From Streptomyces sp. A 4/2 (GTDB lineage Bacteria; Actinomycetota; Actinomycetes; Streptomycetales; Streptomycetaceae): 64,000 bases of DNA. A model generated the notes under the pieces. That model saw nothing but the letters and a program-made list of their open reading frames with translations. It was not told the DNA's origin and made no database searches. Of this stretch, positions 18,828 through 28,227 are shown piece by piece. Every line of letters begins with the position of its first letter. Within the stretch, counting starts at the first letter, position 1. The stretch spans positions 124,001 to 188,000 of the forward strand of contig NZ_CALNVW010000007.1 of assembly GCF_940670765.1 (NCBI RefSeq). The letters are read 5' to 3'. The position numbers were made by a program, and so were the translations under genes.

Positions 18828-18844
18828 CGCGTATCTGCCGGGCG

Positions 18845-20137
18845 TCAGGCGGACTTCTCGTGGCGGCCGTCGTTGCCCACGATCCGCGGCTCGCGCGGGA
18901 CCAGCGTCGGGTTCACGTTGTCCCGGACGACGTCCGCCGTGATGACGACCCGGGCGACGTCCTTGCGGGACGGCACCTCGTACATCACCGACTGGAGGAC
19001 CTCTTCCATGATGGCGCGCAGCCCGCGCGCCCCGGTGCCGCGCAGGATCGCCTGGTCGGCGATGGCCTCCAGGGACGGGCGGTCGAAGTCCAGCTCCACG
19101 CCGTCGAGTTCGAAGAGGCGCTGGTACTGCTTCACCAGCGCGTTGCGCGGCTCGACCAGGATCTGGAGAAGCGCCTCGCGGTCCAGGTTGTGGACCGAGG
19201 TCAGCACGGGGAGACGGCCGATGAACTCGGGGATCATCCCGAACTTCACCAGGTCCTCCGGCATGACCTCCTGGAACTGGTCGCTCGCCTCGATCTCCCG
19301 CTTGGAACGGATGGTCGCGCCGAAGCCGATGCCCTTCGCGCCCGCCCGGGACTCGATGATCCGCTCCAGACCGGAGAAGGCGCCGCCCACGATGAACAGC
19401 ACGTTCGTCGTGTCGATCTGGATGAACTCCTGGTGCGGGTGCTTACGGCCGCCCTGCGGCGGTACCGAGGCGGTCGTGCCCTCCAGGATCTTCAACAGGG
19501 CCTGCTGGACGCCCTCGCCGGAGACATCGCGGGTGATCGACGGGTTCTCGCTCTTGCGGGCGACCTTGTCGATCTCGTCGATGTAGATGATGCCGGTCTC
19601 GGCCTTCTTGACGTCGTAGTCAGCGGCCTGGATCAGCTTCAGCAGGATGTTCTCGACGTCCTCGCCGACGTACCCGGCCTCCGTCAGCGCCGTCGCGTCC
19701 GCAATGGCGAACGGGACGTTGAGCATCCGGGCCAGGGTCTGGGCGAGCAGTGTCTTGCCGGAGCCCGTGGGGCCCAGCAGCAGGATGTTGGACTTGGCGA
19801 GCTCGATCGCGTCCTCGCGGTTGGTCCCGCCGCCGTTCTCACCGGCCTGGACGCGCTTGTAGTGGTTGTAGACCGCTACCGAGAGAGCCTTCTTCGCGGG
19901 CTCCTGCCCGACGACGTACCCCTCGAGGAACTCGTAGATCTCGCGCGGCTTGGGCAGTTCCTCCCACCGCACTTCGGAGGTCTCCGCGAGTTCCTCTTCG
20001 ATGATCTCGTTGCAGAGATCGATGCACTCGTCGCAGATGTACACCCCGGGGCCTGCGATGAGCTTCTTCACCTGCTTCTGGCTCTTCCCGCAGAACGAGC
20101 ACTTGAGCAGGTCGCCGCCATCACCGATGCGTGCCAC
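18845..20137 (-). CDS. clpX: ClpX, ATPase subunit of the Clp protease
   Basis: The 430-aa AAA+ unfoldase begins at GTG 20137 ([16 protein letters not shown]), with AGGGGA about 8 nt upstream. The longer reading frame is rejected because the zinc domain would no longer be N-terminal. Zinc ligands are Cys13, 16, 35 and 38. Walker A is GPTGSGKT, Walker B is IIYIDEID, and the IGF loop that docks on ClpP is present ([10 protein letters not shown]). It lies downstream of clpP2, separated by a hairpin terminator, so it has its own promoter in 20138-20228. Confidence 0.97.
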   Translation of the reverse strand: MARIGDGGDLLKCSFCGKSQKQVKKLIAGPGVYICDECIDLCNEIIEEELAETSEVRWEELPKPREIYEFLEGYVVGQEPAKKALSVAVYNHYKRVQAGENGGGTNREDAIELAKSNILLLGPTGSGKTLLAQTLARMLNVPFAIADATALTEAGYVGEDVENILLKLIQAADYDVKKAETGIIYIDEIDKVARKSENPSITRDVSGEGVQQALLKILEGTTASVPPQGGRKHPHQEFIQIDTTNVLFIVGGAFSGLERIIESRAGAKGIGFGATIRSKREIEASDQFQEVMPEDLVKFGMIPEFIGRLPVLTSVHNLDREALLQILVEPRNALVKQYQRLFELDGVELDFDRPSLEAIADQAILRGTGARGLRAIMEEVLQSVMYEVPSRKDVARVVITADVVRDNVNPTLVPREPRIVGNDGRHEKSA

Positions 20138-20228
20138 GAGGTGCTTCCCCTTCGCCTGGGAGGCGCCACGTTCAGCGTCTCCTGGTGCCTCATATTCGAC
20201 GGTACCTTGCCGGGCCCCTCGTACGGGC

Positions 20229-20272
20229 CCCCCTTGGCACGGTTCACTGTGAACGTGCACCGTGCCAGGGGG
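20229..20272 (-). terminator. Terminator after clpP2
   Basis: A long stem (ggcacggt/accgtgcc extended by C5/G5 with one bulge) lies 23 nt past the clpP2 stop. The loop holds its own gttcactgtgaac palindrome. Confidence 0.75.
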
Positions 20273-20294
20273 AGGCAGTTAAATCAAACGCCCG

Positions 20295-20963
20295 TCAGTT
20301 GGCCAGCATCCCTGCGGTGCTCTTACGGGTCGAAACGATCTGGTCGACCAGCCCGTACGCGAGGGCGTCCTCGGCCGTGAGGATCTTGTCGCGCTCGATG
20401 TCGTCGCGGATCTTCTCCAGCGGCGTGGTGGAGTGCTTGGCCAGCATCTCCTCCAACTGGCTGCGCATGCGCAGGATTTCGCGGGCCGCGATCTCCAGGT
20501 CGGAGAGCTGCTCACGGCCGGTCTGCGAGGACGGCTGGTGGATCAGCACACGGGCGTTGGGCAGTGCCATGCGCTTGCCGGGGGTGCCCGCAGCGAGCAG
20601 GACCGCGGCGGCGGAGGCCGCCTGGCCCATGCAGACCGTCTGGATGTCCGGCTTCACGAACTGCATCGTGTCGTAGATCGCCGTCAGCGCGGTGAACGAG
20701 CCACCGGGGCTGTTGATGTAGATCGAGATGTCCCGGTCCGGGTCCATCGACTCCAGGCACAGCAGCTGTGCCATGACGTCGTTGGCGGACGCGTCGTCGA
20801 TCTGCACGCCGAGGAAGATCACGCGCTCCTCGAAGAGCTTCGCGTACGGGTCGTACTCACGCACGCCCTGCGAGGTGCGCTCGACGAAGCGCGGAACGAT
20901 GTAGCGGTTGTCGACCTGCGGGCCGGTGTAGAGGCCGCTGGCGGAAGCAGAGAGGTCGTTCAT
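20295..20963 (-). CDS. clpP2: ClpP2, Clp protease proteolytic subunit
   Basis: The 222-aa serine peptidase has Ser117 in GQAASAAAV, His142 in VLIHQPSS and the catalytic Asp in the IERDK region. It carries the actinobacterial ClpP2 segment [23 protein letters not shown]. The ATG at 20963 has GGTGA 8 nt upstream. The ATG at 20978 has AGG directly adjacent and is less likely. Together with clpP1, 65 bp upstream, it forms the clpP1P2 operon that makes the mixed ClpP core. Confidence 0.95.
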   Translation of the reverse strand: MNDLSASASGLYTGPQVDNRYIVPRFVERTSQGVREYDPYAKLFEERVIFLGVQIDDASANDVMAQLLCLESMDPDRDISIYINSPGGSFTALTAIYDTMQFVKPDIQTVCMGQAASAAAVLLAAGTPGKRMALPNARVLIHQPSSQTGREQLSDLEIAAREILRMRSQLEEMLAKHSTTPLEKIRDDIERDKILTAEDALAYGLVDQIVSTRKSTAGMLAN

Positions 20964-21028
20964 GTCGGTGTTCACCATCCTGGTGGCGTTCAGTGGTCGG
21001 CCGGGTTCGGAGGCAGGGACGCGGAGCT

Positions 21029-21646
21029 TCAGGCGCCGGTGCCGCCGCCGCCCGGAACGCCCGAGGCAGAGGAGATGATCTCGTCGATGAGGCCGTAGTC
21101 CTTGGCCTCCTCCGCCGTGTACCAGCGGTCGCGGTCACCGTCGCGGATGATCGCATCGACGGTCTGGCCGGAGTGCAGGGCGGTGATCTCCGCCATGCGC
21201 TTCTTCGTGCGCAGCAGCTGCTCGGCCTGGATCTTGATGTCCGAGGCGGTGCCGCCGAGGCCGGCCGAGCCCTGGTGCATCAGGATGTCGGTGTTCGGGA
21301 GCGCGAAGCGCTTGCCCGCGGTGCCGCCGGTCAGCAGGAACTGGCCCATCGAGGCAGCGAGGCCCATACCGATGGTGACCACGTCGTTCGGGATGTACTG
21401 CATGGTGTCGTAGACCGCCATGCCCGCCGTCACCGAGCCGCCGGGGCTGTTGATGTAGAGGAAGATGTCCTTGTCCGGGTCAGCGGCAAGGAGCAGCAGC
21501 TGCGCGGTGATCTTGTTCGCGATCTCGTCGTCGACCTGCTGGCCGAGGAAGATGATCCGCTCTCCGAGCAGTCGGTTGTAGACCTGGTCGCCGAGGCCGC
21601 CACCGATGTTGGGCTCGCCGGCGGCGTAGGGCATCAGATTCGTCAC
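21029..21646 (-). CDS. clpP1: ClpP1, Clp protease proteolytic subunit
   Basis: The 205-aa peptidase has the catalytic triad Ser99 (GLAASMGQF), His124 (MHQGSAG) and Asp173 ([10 protein letters not shown]). The C-terminus is Gly-rich ([10 protein letters not shown]). Its transcript presumably starts near a GTTCGC-N5-GCG ClgR box about 143 bp upstream, as described for Streptomyces clpP1P2, and continues into clpP2. Confidence 0.96.
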   Translation of the reverse strand: MTNLMPYAAGEPNIGGGLGDQVYNRLLGERIIFLGQQVDDEIANKITAQLLLLAADPDKDIFLYINSPGGSVTAGMAVYDTMQYIPNDVVTIGMGLAASMGQFLLTGGTAGKRFALPNTDILMHQGSAGLGGTASDIKIQAEQLLRTKKRMAEITALHSGQTVDAIIRDGDRDRWYTAEEAKDYGLIDEIISSASGVPGGGGTGA

Positions 21647-21788
21647 GTATCCACCTGCTCGTCTCTGACGGCTCCGGCCGTCTCAGCGTCTTGTACCAGC
21701 AGGAGTCCGGGGGGTTGGCTACTCCCGTGCTCTCCTCTTCATGGACCCTAACGCGCAGGTAGGACAACGCCATCCCGCTTCCCGAACT

Positions 21789-21802
21789 GTTCGCTCGGAG
21801 CG
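21789..21802. promoter_or_regulatory. ClgR-binding box upstream of clpP1P2
   Basis: The sequence gttcgctcggagcg fits GTTCGC-N5-GCG exactly, the published Streptomyces ClgR motif. It is 143 bp before the clpP1 ATG. ClgR activates clpP1clpP2 and lon in Streptomyces. Confidence 0.8.
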
Positions 21803-21833
21803 CAAGGTACGGGCCATGTGCGTGCGTACGACG

Positions 21834-21866
21834 AAGGGTCCGGACGTGCAGTACGCCCGGACCCTT
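21834..21866 (-). terminator. Hairpin between tig and clpP1, outer copy
   Basis: A 10-bp perfect stem (aagggtccgg / ccggaccctt) with a 13-nt loop lies just upstream of the ClgR box. It backs up the tig terminator and isolates the clpP1 promoter. Confidence 0.7.
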
Positions 21867-21883
21867 CGATCGAGATGGGATTC

Positions 21884-21910
21884 GGCCGGGGGTCAGATCA
21901 ACCCCCGGCC
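21884..21910 (-). terminator. Terminator after tig
   Basis: A 10-bp stem (ggccgggggt / acccccggcc) with loop cagatca lies 17 nt past the tig stop. Confidence 0.8.
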
Positions 21911-21926
21911 GGCATCGAACAGCGGC

Positions 21927-23333
21927 TCAGGACTCCGTCTTGGCCTCGTCGGCAGCCTCGTCCGACGCGCCGTCGGTGACGGCCTCGACGGTCTCGGCGG
22001 CGGCCTCGGCCTCTTCGTCGTCGTCGTCGCTCAGGTCGACGATCTCACCGTTGGTGTCCTTGACCTTGGCGGCCTCGACGACCACCGCGAGCGCCTTGCC
22101 GCGGGCGACCTCGCCGACCAGCATCGGGACCTGGCCACCCTCGACGACCGCCTGGGCGAACTGGTCGGGGCTCATGCCGGAGGAAGCGGCACGCCGCATG
22201 AGGTGCTCGGTGAGCTCCTCCTGGTTGACGTTCAGCTTCTCCTTGTTGACCAGCTCGTCGAGGATGAACTGGGTCTTGATGCCCTTCTCCGCCTGCTCCT
22301 TGGTCTCAGCGGTGAACTCTTCCTCGGTCTTGCCCTGGATCTCCAGGTACTTGGCGAGGTCGAGGCCCATCTGGCCGAGCTGGTGGTGCTCCAGGTTGTG
22401 CTTGCGGGTGTTGATCTCGTCCTCGAGGAGCTTCTCGGGGATCGGGACCTCCGCCAGCTTCAGCAGCTCGTCGAGGACGCGCTCCTGGGCCTGGGTGGCC
22501 TGGTCGTACTGCTTGGTGTTCTCGAGGCGCTTGCGGCTGTCGGCCTTGAGCTCGTCCAGCGTGTCGAACTCGCTCGCCAGCTGCGCGAAGTCGTCGTCCA
22601 GGCCGGGAAGTTCACGAGCGGCGACCGCGGTGACCTTGACGGTGACCTCGGCCGGCTTGCCCTCGGCGGAGCCGCCCTTGAGCTCGGAGGTGAAGGTGGC
22701 CTCGCCACCCGCCTCCAGACCGATCACGGCCTCGTCGATACCGTCGAGCAGCTCACCGGAACCGATGGTGTACGAAACACCCTCGGCCACGCCGTCCTCC
22801 AGGACCTCACCGTCGACCTTGGCCTCCAGGTCGATCGTGACGACGTCACCGTCGGCGGCGGCGCGCTCGACGGGGTTGGTGGACGCGAAGCGGCCACGCA
22901 GCTCCTCGACGGCCTTGTCGACGTCCTCGTCGCTGACCTCGACCGCGTCGACCTCGACCTCGATGCCGGAGTAGTCCGGGATCTCGATCTCGGGCCGGAC
23001 GTCGACCTCGGCGGTGAAGGCGAGCAGCTCGCCGTCCTTGAGCTCGGTGATGTCGACCTCGGGCTGGCCGAGGACATTCAGCTCACCCTCGTTGACGGCC
23101 TCGGTGTAGTACTTCGGGAGGGCGTCGTTGACGGCCTCCTCCAGGACGGCGCCGCGGCCGAAGCGCTGGTCGATGACACGGTTCGGGATCTTGCCCTTAC
23201 GGAAGCCCTTCACCGTGACCTGCTCGTTGATCTTCTTGTACGCCGCGTCGAGGCTGTCCTTGAGCTCCTCGAAGGGCACCTCGATGCTGAGCCGAACCCG
23301 AGTCGGATTCAGGGTCTCCACGGCGCTCTTCAC
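21927..23333 (-). CDS. tig: Trigger factor, ribosome-bound chaperone
   Basis: The 468-aa protein has the ribosome-binding loop GFRKGKIP at residues 43-50, a central FKBP-type prolyl isomerase domain (about 155-245) and a long helical C-terminal chaperone domain. An acidic tail of about 45 residues follows ([20 protein letters not shown]). The GTG start has AAGGAG about 8 nt upstream. It is encoded between tRNA-Pro and clpP1 on the same strand, but hairpins separate it from clpP1, so tig and clpP1P2 are separate units. Confidence 0.97.
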   Translation of the reverse strand: MKSAVETLNPTRVRLSIEVPFEELKDSLDAAYKKINEQVTVKGFRKGKIPNRVIDQRFGRGAVLEEAVNDALPKYYTEAVNEGELNVLGQPEVDITELKDGELLAFTAEVDVRPEIEIPDYSGIEVEVDAVEVSDEDVDKAVEELRGRFASTNPVERAAADGDVVTIDLEAKVDGEVLEDGVAEGVSYTIGSGELLDGIDEAVIGLEAGGEATFTSELKGGSAEGKPAEVTVKVTAVAARELPGLDDDFAQLASEFDTLDELKADSRKRLENTKQYDQATQAQERVLDELLKLAEVPIPEKLLEDEINTRKHNLEHHQLGQMGLDLAKYLEIQGKTEEEFTAETKEQAEKGIKTQFILDELVNKEKLNVNQEELTEHLMRRAASSGMSPDQFAQAVVEGGQVPMLVGEVARGKALAVVVEAAKVKDTNGEIVDLSDDDDEEAEAAAETVEAVTDGASDEAADEAKTES

Positions 23334-23450
23334 GGTTCGGTCTCCTTGGGGGCTGACTTCAGAATCTCTGCCCGGTTAGAGACACGCGGGCACACAGCTT
23401 GCATAGTAACGGCAAGCAGGAGGAGACCCACAATGCGATCTTGCTGATGG

Positions 23451-23524
23451 TCGGGGTGGCCGGATTCGAACCGACGACCTTCCGCTCCCAAAGCGGACGC
23501 GCTACCAAGCTGCGCCACACCCCG
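23451..23524 (-). tRNA. tRNA-Pro (anticodon TGG)
   Basis: The 74-nt cloverleaf has acceptor CGGGGTG/CACCCCG, anticodon stem CCGCT/AGCGG with loop TTTGGGA, T-arm GTTCGAATC and discriminator A. CCA is not encoded. It lies 117 bp upstream of tig on the same strand. Confidence 0.96.
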
Positions 23525-23687
23525 TCGGTGCGAGACGTAGGGTACATGGCCGCACGTGACGCCGTGGCCGCATTTTCACGCGCCACGGGAGCGGTGGCGA
23601 GCGGCGGCGCGGTACCGGTGTGCACCGACCGGGTCCGACCCGCTACGATGCTTCTCGTCGCCGCGGTCGTTCCGGCCTGCGGCGCCT

Positions 23688-23761
23688 GCGGGCGTAGCTC
23701 AATGGTAGAGCCCTAGTCTTCCAAACTAGCTACGCGGGTTCGATTCCCGTCGCCCGCTCCA
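23688..23761 (+). tRNA. tRNA-Gly (anticodon TCC)
   Basis: The cloverleaf runs 23688-23758 with CCA encoded at 23759-23761. The acceptor is GCGGGCG/CGCCCGC, and the anticodon stem CTAGT/ACTAG encloses loop CTTCCAA. It is divergent from tRNA-Pro and followed at once by a 20-bp terminator. Confidence 0.96.
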
Positions 23762-23765
23762 CAGA

Positions 23766-23809
23766 ACAACGGCCCGGCCGGTGAGTCCGCTCACCGGCCG
23801 GGCCGTTGT
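23766..23809. terminator. Terminator after tRNA-Gly
   Basis: A 20-bp perfect stem with loop tccg starts 5 nt after the encoded CCA. The convergent small membrane-protein gene on the other strand (stop 23830) can share it. Confidence 0.9.
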
Positions 23810-23829
23810 CGTGTCCCGGAGCGTCCTGC

Positions 23830-24024
23830 CTAGAACTTGATCTGGTTGATCGTGTCGGCTATCGAGTTGAGGAACCTGTTGATCGACGGGGCCATGCCCG
23901 TCGATGCCACGAAGAAGCCGAAGAGCGCGGCGACGACCGCTGGTCCCGGTTTGATGGATCCACTGCGGATCAACACCACAAGGACGATCGCCAACAGCAG
24001 CACCACTGACAGTGAAATGGCCAC
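23830..24024 (-). CDS. Small membrane protein of unknown function
   Basis: The 64-aa protein (MAISLSVVLLLAIVLVVLIRSG) has an N-terminal membrane span, a basic loop (SGSIKPGP), and a second hydrophobic segment (AVVAALFGFFVASTGM). An amphipathic C-terminus follows (SINRFLNSIADTINQIKF). Similar short proteins are common in Streptomyces genomes and their role is not established. It converges on tRNA-Gly across a shared terminator. Confidence 0.8.
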   Translation of the reverse strand: MAISLSVVLLLAIVLVVLIRSGSIKPGPAVVAALFGFFVASTGMAPSINRFLNSIADTINQIKF

Positions 24025-24509
24025 AACTGATCACACCTTTGGTCGGTCCGCCTTGCCGGCCGGGAACGGTGCCGCTCCAGCACTCTTCCGCGAGCTCCAT
24101 CGTGCCACCAACCAGCCTGTGCTTGTTGCCTGCTGACGAAACGCCGCCGATCAGATCGCGCCATCCCGCGCACCCCGCGCGGACGGCGCCCGCGCCCGGC
24201 TCACAGGCACCGCCCGCGCCCCCGGGGGCAATTTCCGGACTGTGCGCCCCGTCACTCTCACGAACAAATTCGAAAAGATCGTTCCACTGTCCACACATTT
24301 CATTCACAGGTGATTCTGATAACGCGGAATCCGGCCGCAATCATGCACAGAAAGCTGGCACTATGTACCAGTTTGAGGCGATCAGAACACCCATATGGGC
24401 ACATAAGATCGGCGCGTAAAGATTATTTACCGGGGTACCTGTACTGCGAATATCACACCCATCGGAGAGGGTTTTACGGAATCCCTCATGCGACGCTAGG
24501 GTTCCTCGA
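24025..24509. other. Long non-coding spacer, AT-enriched in its second half
   Basis: These 485 bp separate the divergent small membrane-protein and acyltransferase genes. The first half is ordinary GC-rich DNA. From about 24240 onward AT content rises sharply (aacaaattcgaaaagatcg, aaagattatttaccgggg), with small palindromes such as cccatatggg near 24391. It probably holds both promoters. No ORF with normal Streptomyces codon use or ribosome-binding site is seen. Confidence 0.6.
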
Positions 24510-25685
24510 ATGGTTCACGCTCCACACGGATATCAGCGGGCCCCACTCCCCCTGGCGCGGGAGACGGAACTCGAACCCCCCACCTCTTCACAGTCGCCAC
24601 AGAGACCCGGCACAGCCCCCGCACAGACGGCCGCCCCGGGCGCCAAGAAGCAGCGTGACGCGCTCTTCGACAACGCGAAGTTCCTGGCCATCGTGCTCGT
24701 GGCCACGGCACACGCATGGGAACCCCTGATGGACGGCAGCCGTACCACCAGGGCCCTCTACATGTTCGTCTACACCTTCCACATGCCCGCATTCATCGTC
24801 ATCTCGGGATATTTCTCCCGCAGTTTCGACATGCGGCCGGACCGGCTGCGCCGTCTGGTGACGGGCGTCGTCGTGCCGTACGTGGTCTTCGAGACCACGT
24901 ACTCGCTCTACGAGAAGTGGGGCAACAACGACCCCTCGCACGAGATCAGCCTGCTCGACCCGTACTACCTGACCTGGTTCCTGATCGCCCTCTTCATCTG
25001 GCGGCTGACCACACCGATCTGGCGCAATCTGCGCTATCCGATGACCATTTCACTCGTGATCGCGGTGCTCGCGGCGATCACGCCGAACATCGGCGACGAC
25101 CTGGATCTCCAGCGGGTCCTGCAGTTCCTGCCGTTCTTCGTCCTGGGCCTGAAGCTGAAGCCCGAACACTTCCAGCTGGTGCAGCGCCGCGGTGCGCGGC
25201 TGGTGGCCGTGCCGGTCATGCTCGCCACGCTGGTGTTCGCGTACTGGGCGGCGCCCCGGATGACGCTCAACTGGTTCTACCGGGGCACCAGCGCCCAGGA
25301 GCTGGGCGTCTCGTGGTGGGAAGGGGTCGTCATGGCTCTCGGTCTCACCGCCTGCTCGCTGGTGCTGACCGCCTGCTTCCTGGCCTTGGTGCCGCGGGGC
25401 AGGACCTGGTTCACCGCGCTGGGCGCGGGCACGCTCTGCGGCTATCTGCTGCACGGACTGCTGATCAAGACCATCGAGTACGCCGGCTGGATCGACGACT
25501 TCAGCTGGCTGAAGAGCCCGCTCGGCGAGGTGTTCTCGACCCTGTTCATGGCAGCGGCCGTGACGCTCTTCTGCACTCCGCCGGTACGGCGGGTGATGCG
25601 CTTCGTGACCGAGCCCGAGATGAAGTGGGCCTTCCGGCCCGACCCGGTGGCGACCGCCCGTGAGCGCGAGAAGGTCCCCGCCTGA
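24510..25685 (+). CDS. Acyltransferase-3 family membrane protein
   Basis: The 391-aa protein has a hydrophilic N-terminal tail of about 50 residues, then about ten membrane spans. It shows family features: FDNAKFLAIVLVATAHAWEPL with the catalytic-type His in the first span, and FHMPAFIVISGYFSRSF at the end of the second. Acyltransferase-3 proteins move acyl groups onto sugars, peptidoglycan or natural products; the substrate cannot be told from the sequence. The ATG at 24510 has AGGG 8 nt upstream. The gene is alone, behind an AT-rich spacer that differs from the surrounding genome. Confidence 0.88.
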   Translation: MVHAPHGYQRAPLPLARETELEPPTSSQSPQRPGTAPAQTAAPGAKKQRDALFDNAKFLAIVLVATAHAWEPLMDGSRTTRALYMFVYTFHMPAFIVISGYFSRSFDMRPDRLRRLVTGVVVPYVVFETTYSLYEKWGNNDPSHEISLLDPYYLTWFLIALFIWRLTTPIWRNLRYPMTISLVIAVLAAITPNIGDDLDLQRVLQFLPFFVLGLKLKPEHFQLVQRRGARLVAVPVMLATLVFAYWAAPRMTLNWFYRGTSAQELGVSWWEGVVMALGLTACSLVLTACFLALVPRGRTWFTALGAGTLCGYLLHGLLIKTIEYAGWIDDFSWLKSPLGEVFSTLFMAAAVTLFCTPPVRRVMRFVTEPEMKWAFRPDPVATAREREKVPA

Positions 25686-25709
25686 TCCGCGAGCCGAACC
25701 AGCATGCGC

Positions 25710-25759
25710 ACGGCACACGCCCCGTCCGACGGAAACCCGTCGGGCGGGGCGTGTGCCGT
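25710..25759. terminator. Shared terminator after the acyltransferase and ABC permease genes
   Basis: The arms cggcacacgccccg / cggggcgtgtgccg flank an inner extension (ccgacgg/ccgtcgg region). It sits between convergent stops at 25685 and 25783. Confidence 0.85.
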
Positions 25760-25782
25760 TGGCAGACCTCCTGGACCACGCT

Positions 25783-28227
25783 TCAGCGGCGGACGACCGC
25801 CCTGGCCGGGAGCAGTGTCGACGTCAGGCCCAGGGCCACCACGCCCGCGGCGAACGATCCGTACAGCAGCGGTGGGATGTACGGGCCCTCTCCGGTGAGG
25901 CCCTTCATCATCGGGATCAGCGTCGCGAGCGCGATCGCGGTGCCGAGCGCGATCCCGGCCAGCGCGACCAGCAGGGCCTCCCAGCGGATCATGCCCATGA
26001 CCTGGCGGCGGGTGGAGCCGATCAGCCGGAGCACGGAGAGTTCACGGCGGCGGTCGAGAACCGTCATCACCAGGGTGTTGGCCGCGGCGACCGCGGCGAA
26101 CCCGCCGAGTACCACCGCCATGGTGGTGTTGGCCCAGGCGTTCAGCTGCCGGTCGAGACCCTGCGCCGTGGCGTAGCCGTCCTTGGTGGTGACCTGGCCC
26201 AGCCCCGCGAGCCCGGCCGCTGCCCGCGTGGACGACCGTACGAGGAGTTCCGTCGCGAACGGCGAGGTGACGTGCGCGGTCAACTCCGCCTGCGGGAGCG
26301 TCAGCTGCGGCAGGCCGATGCCCCGGCCGTACACCGCGACGACCCGGGGGGCCGCCGGGGTGCCGTCCGGCAGGCGCAGGTGCAGGCGGTCGCCGGTCCG
26401 TACGTGGGCCGCGGCGGCGAGGGAGGCGTCGACCGCCACCGTGCCGTGGCCCAGCGCGTCCAGCGATCCGGCGCGCACACCGAGGTCCTGGACCCTGGCC
26501 AGGTCGTGGCCCCGGCCGGAGACGCCCTGCGCCGACGCGCTCTCCAGGTAGGCGCCGTCGCCCGAGCCGATCGGTACCAGTACGGAGGTGTGCAGCACGG
26601 AGACGGCCGTGGACACGCCTGCGGTCGACTTCGCCCGGTCCACCGCGCCGGACGGCAGGCCCGCGGGCGCCGAGACGACGTGATCGGCGGTGATGCCGTC
26701 CCGCAGCTGGTGGGCCGCCACCCGGTCCTCGCTGGTGTGCATGAAGACCAGCACCGACGAGAAGGCCATCGCGAGGACGATCGGGGTGATGGCGGAGGAG
26801 AGCCTGCGGGCATGGGTACGGGAATTGGCCGCGGCCAGCGAGGCCGCGGCGCCGCCCGCGCGGAGCGGGAAGCCGATGAGCCCCGCGCAGAGCCGGGCGA
26901 TCAGCGGGCCGAGCAGGGCCACCGCCAGCATGAAGAGCATGACCACACCGAGTGCGGTGTTGGCCGCGTTCTCCCCCGACTCCGATGCGGCCAGCCCGGC
27001 GAGGACGAAGCCTCCGACGAGCGCCGCGACGCCCAGCGGCGTCCGGATCAGTCCCGGGCGCAGCCGCTCCACGGCGGACTCGGCCAGCGCCAGCCCCGGC
27101 TTGATCTTCGAGGGACGGCGCGCCGCGCAGTAGCCCGCCAGCAGCGCGGTGACGCAGGCGGCGCCGGTGGCGACGGTGAGCGGGAGCCAGGACACGGTCA
27201 GTTCGACGGCCTGCGGAATTGCGCCCTTCTCCTTCAGCTGCCCGAACCACCAGGACGCCAGGGCGATGCCGGGCAGGCAGCCCAGCGCACCCGCGACCGG
27301 CGCGACCAGCAGGGCCTCGGTGGCGACGGTGCGCCGGAGCTGGCGCGGGGTCGCGCCGATCGCCCGCAGCAGGGCGAACTCCCGACGGCGCTGGCCTACG
27401 GAGAGAGCGACCGTACCGGCCGCGGTGAAGATCGCCACCAGGGTGGCGATGCCGCCGAAGGAGCCGCCGATGCCGGTGAGGGCCTCCTTGGCGTACGCCA
27501 GGGTGGGGTCCTCGACGGCGCCCCGGTCGGTGCCGGTACGGACCTGGGCCTGCGTGCCCAGGGCGTGTCCGACCTGGTCGGCGAGGGCGTCGGTGGTGGT
27601 CCCGGGCCGGGGCAGGACGACGATGGCGTCGACCCGGCCGGGGTGGCCGGAGAGCGACTGCGCCTGCGCGTCACCGAACCAGACGGTGCCGACTGCGTCG
27701 GTGAGGCCGGAAACGGTGAACTCCCGCTCCCCCGCTGCCGTGTCGAGCGTGATCCGGTCACCGACCGCGGCGTCCGCCCCCATCACCACTTCGCCGGTAC
27801 GGGGCGCGGCGCCCGCCGACAGCCGGGTGCCGGTGAAGGCGGTGGAGCCCCAGCCGTGGGCGGTCAGCGGGCCGGCCGTGCGGTCCGCTGCGGCTGCGGT
27901 CCGGTGGACCGGAAAGGTGAGGTCGGGGATCGCCTTCGCGGCGCCGGGGACCGAAGCGGCCTTCCGTACCAGGGCGTTGTCGAGCCGTGCCCTGTCCGGG
28001 ACCGGCGACTGCGTGGCCTTGACGTGCGACTGCTGGTCGGCGGCGGCGACCACGGGGGCGCCCGCGTACCGTGCGGGCGGGACGGTGGCCAGTACTCCGG
28101 TCTGCAGCAGGATTCCGCAGGCGGAGACGATCAGCGCGGCTGCCATCAGCGCGATGAAGGTGCCGGCGAAACCGGAGGGGCGGAAGCGGATGGCCGCGCG
28201 GGCGAGACCGTTGGGGGTGCGGGACAT
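25783..28227 (-). CDS. ABC transporter permease, FtsX/MacB-like, two-module
   Basis: The roughly 814-aa protein has an N-terminal span, an extracytoplasmic domain of about 220 residues, and three spans forming a first FtsX module (VALSVGQRRREFALLRAIGATPRQL). A middle pair of spans and a second outer domain follow, then a second FtsX module (DRRRELSVLRLIGSTRRQVMGMIRWEALLV). Such duplicated permeases export peptides or lipids or act as mechanotransducers with a MacB/LolD-type ATPase, encoded here immediately upstream. The stop of the ATPase (TGA) overlaps the ATG by one base, and a GTG one codon earlier is also possible. The substrate is unknown. Confidence 0.9.
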   Translation of the reverse strand: MSRTPNGLARAAIRFRPSGFAGTFIALMAAALIVSACGILLQTGVLATVPPARYAGAPVVAAADQQSHVKATQSPVPDRARLDNALVRKAASVPGAAKAIPDLTFPVHRTAAAADRTAGPLTAHGWGSTAFTGTRLSAGAAPRTGEVVMGADAAVGDRITLDTAAGEREFTVSGLTDAVGTVWFGDAQAQSLSGHPGRVDAIVVLPRPGTTTDALADQVGHALGTQAQVRTGTDRGAVEDPTLAYAKEALTGIGGSFGGIATLVAIFTAAGTVALSVGQRRREFALLRAIGATPRQLRRTVATEALLVAPVAGALGCLPGIALASWWFGQLKEKGAIPQAVELTVSWLPLTVATGAACVTALLAGYCAARRPSKIKPGLALAESAVERLRPGLIRTPLGVAALVGGFVLAGLAASESGENAANTALGVVMLFMLAVALLGPLIARLCAGLIGFPLRAGGAAASLAAANSRTHARRLSSAITPIVLAMAFSSVLVFMHTSEDRVAAHQLRDGITADHVVSAPAGLPSGAVDRAKSTAGVSTAVSVLHTSVLVPIGSGDGAYLESASAQGVSGRGHDLARVQDLGVRAGSLDALGHGTVAVDASLAAAAHVRTGDRLHLRLPDGTPAAPRVVAVYGRGIGLPQLTLPQAELTAHVTSPFATELLVRSSTRAAAGLAGLGQVTTKDGYATAQGLDRQLNAWANTTMAVVLGGFAAVAAANTLVMTVLDRRRELSVLRLIGSTRRQVMGMIRWEALLVALAGIALGTAIALATLIPMMKGLTGEGPYIPPLLYGSFAAGVVALGLTSTLLPARAVVRR

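Noticed and set aside
23451..23761. tRNA pair as attachment site of an integrated element
   Set aside because: No integrase, excisionase or duplicated tRNA 3' end was seen on either side; neighbouring genes are core.
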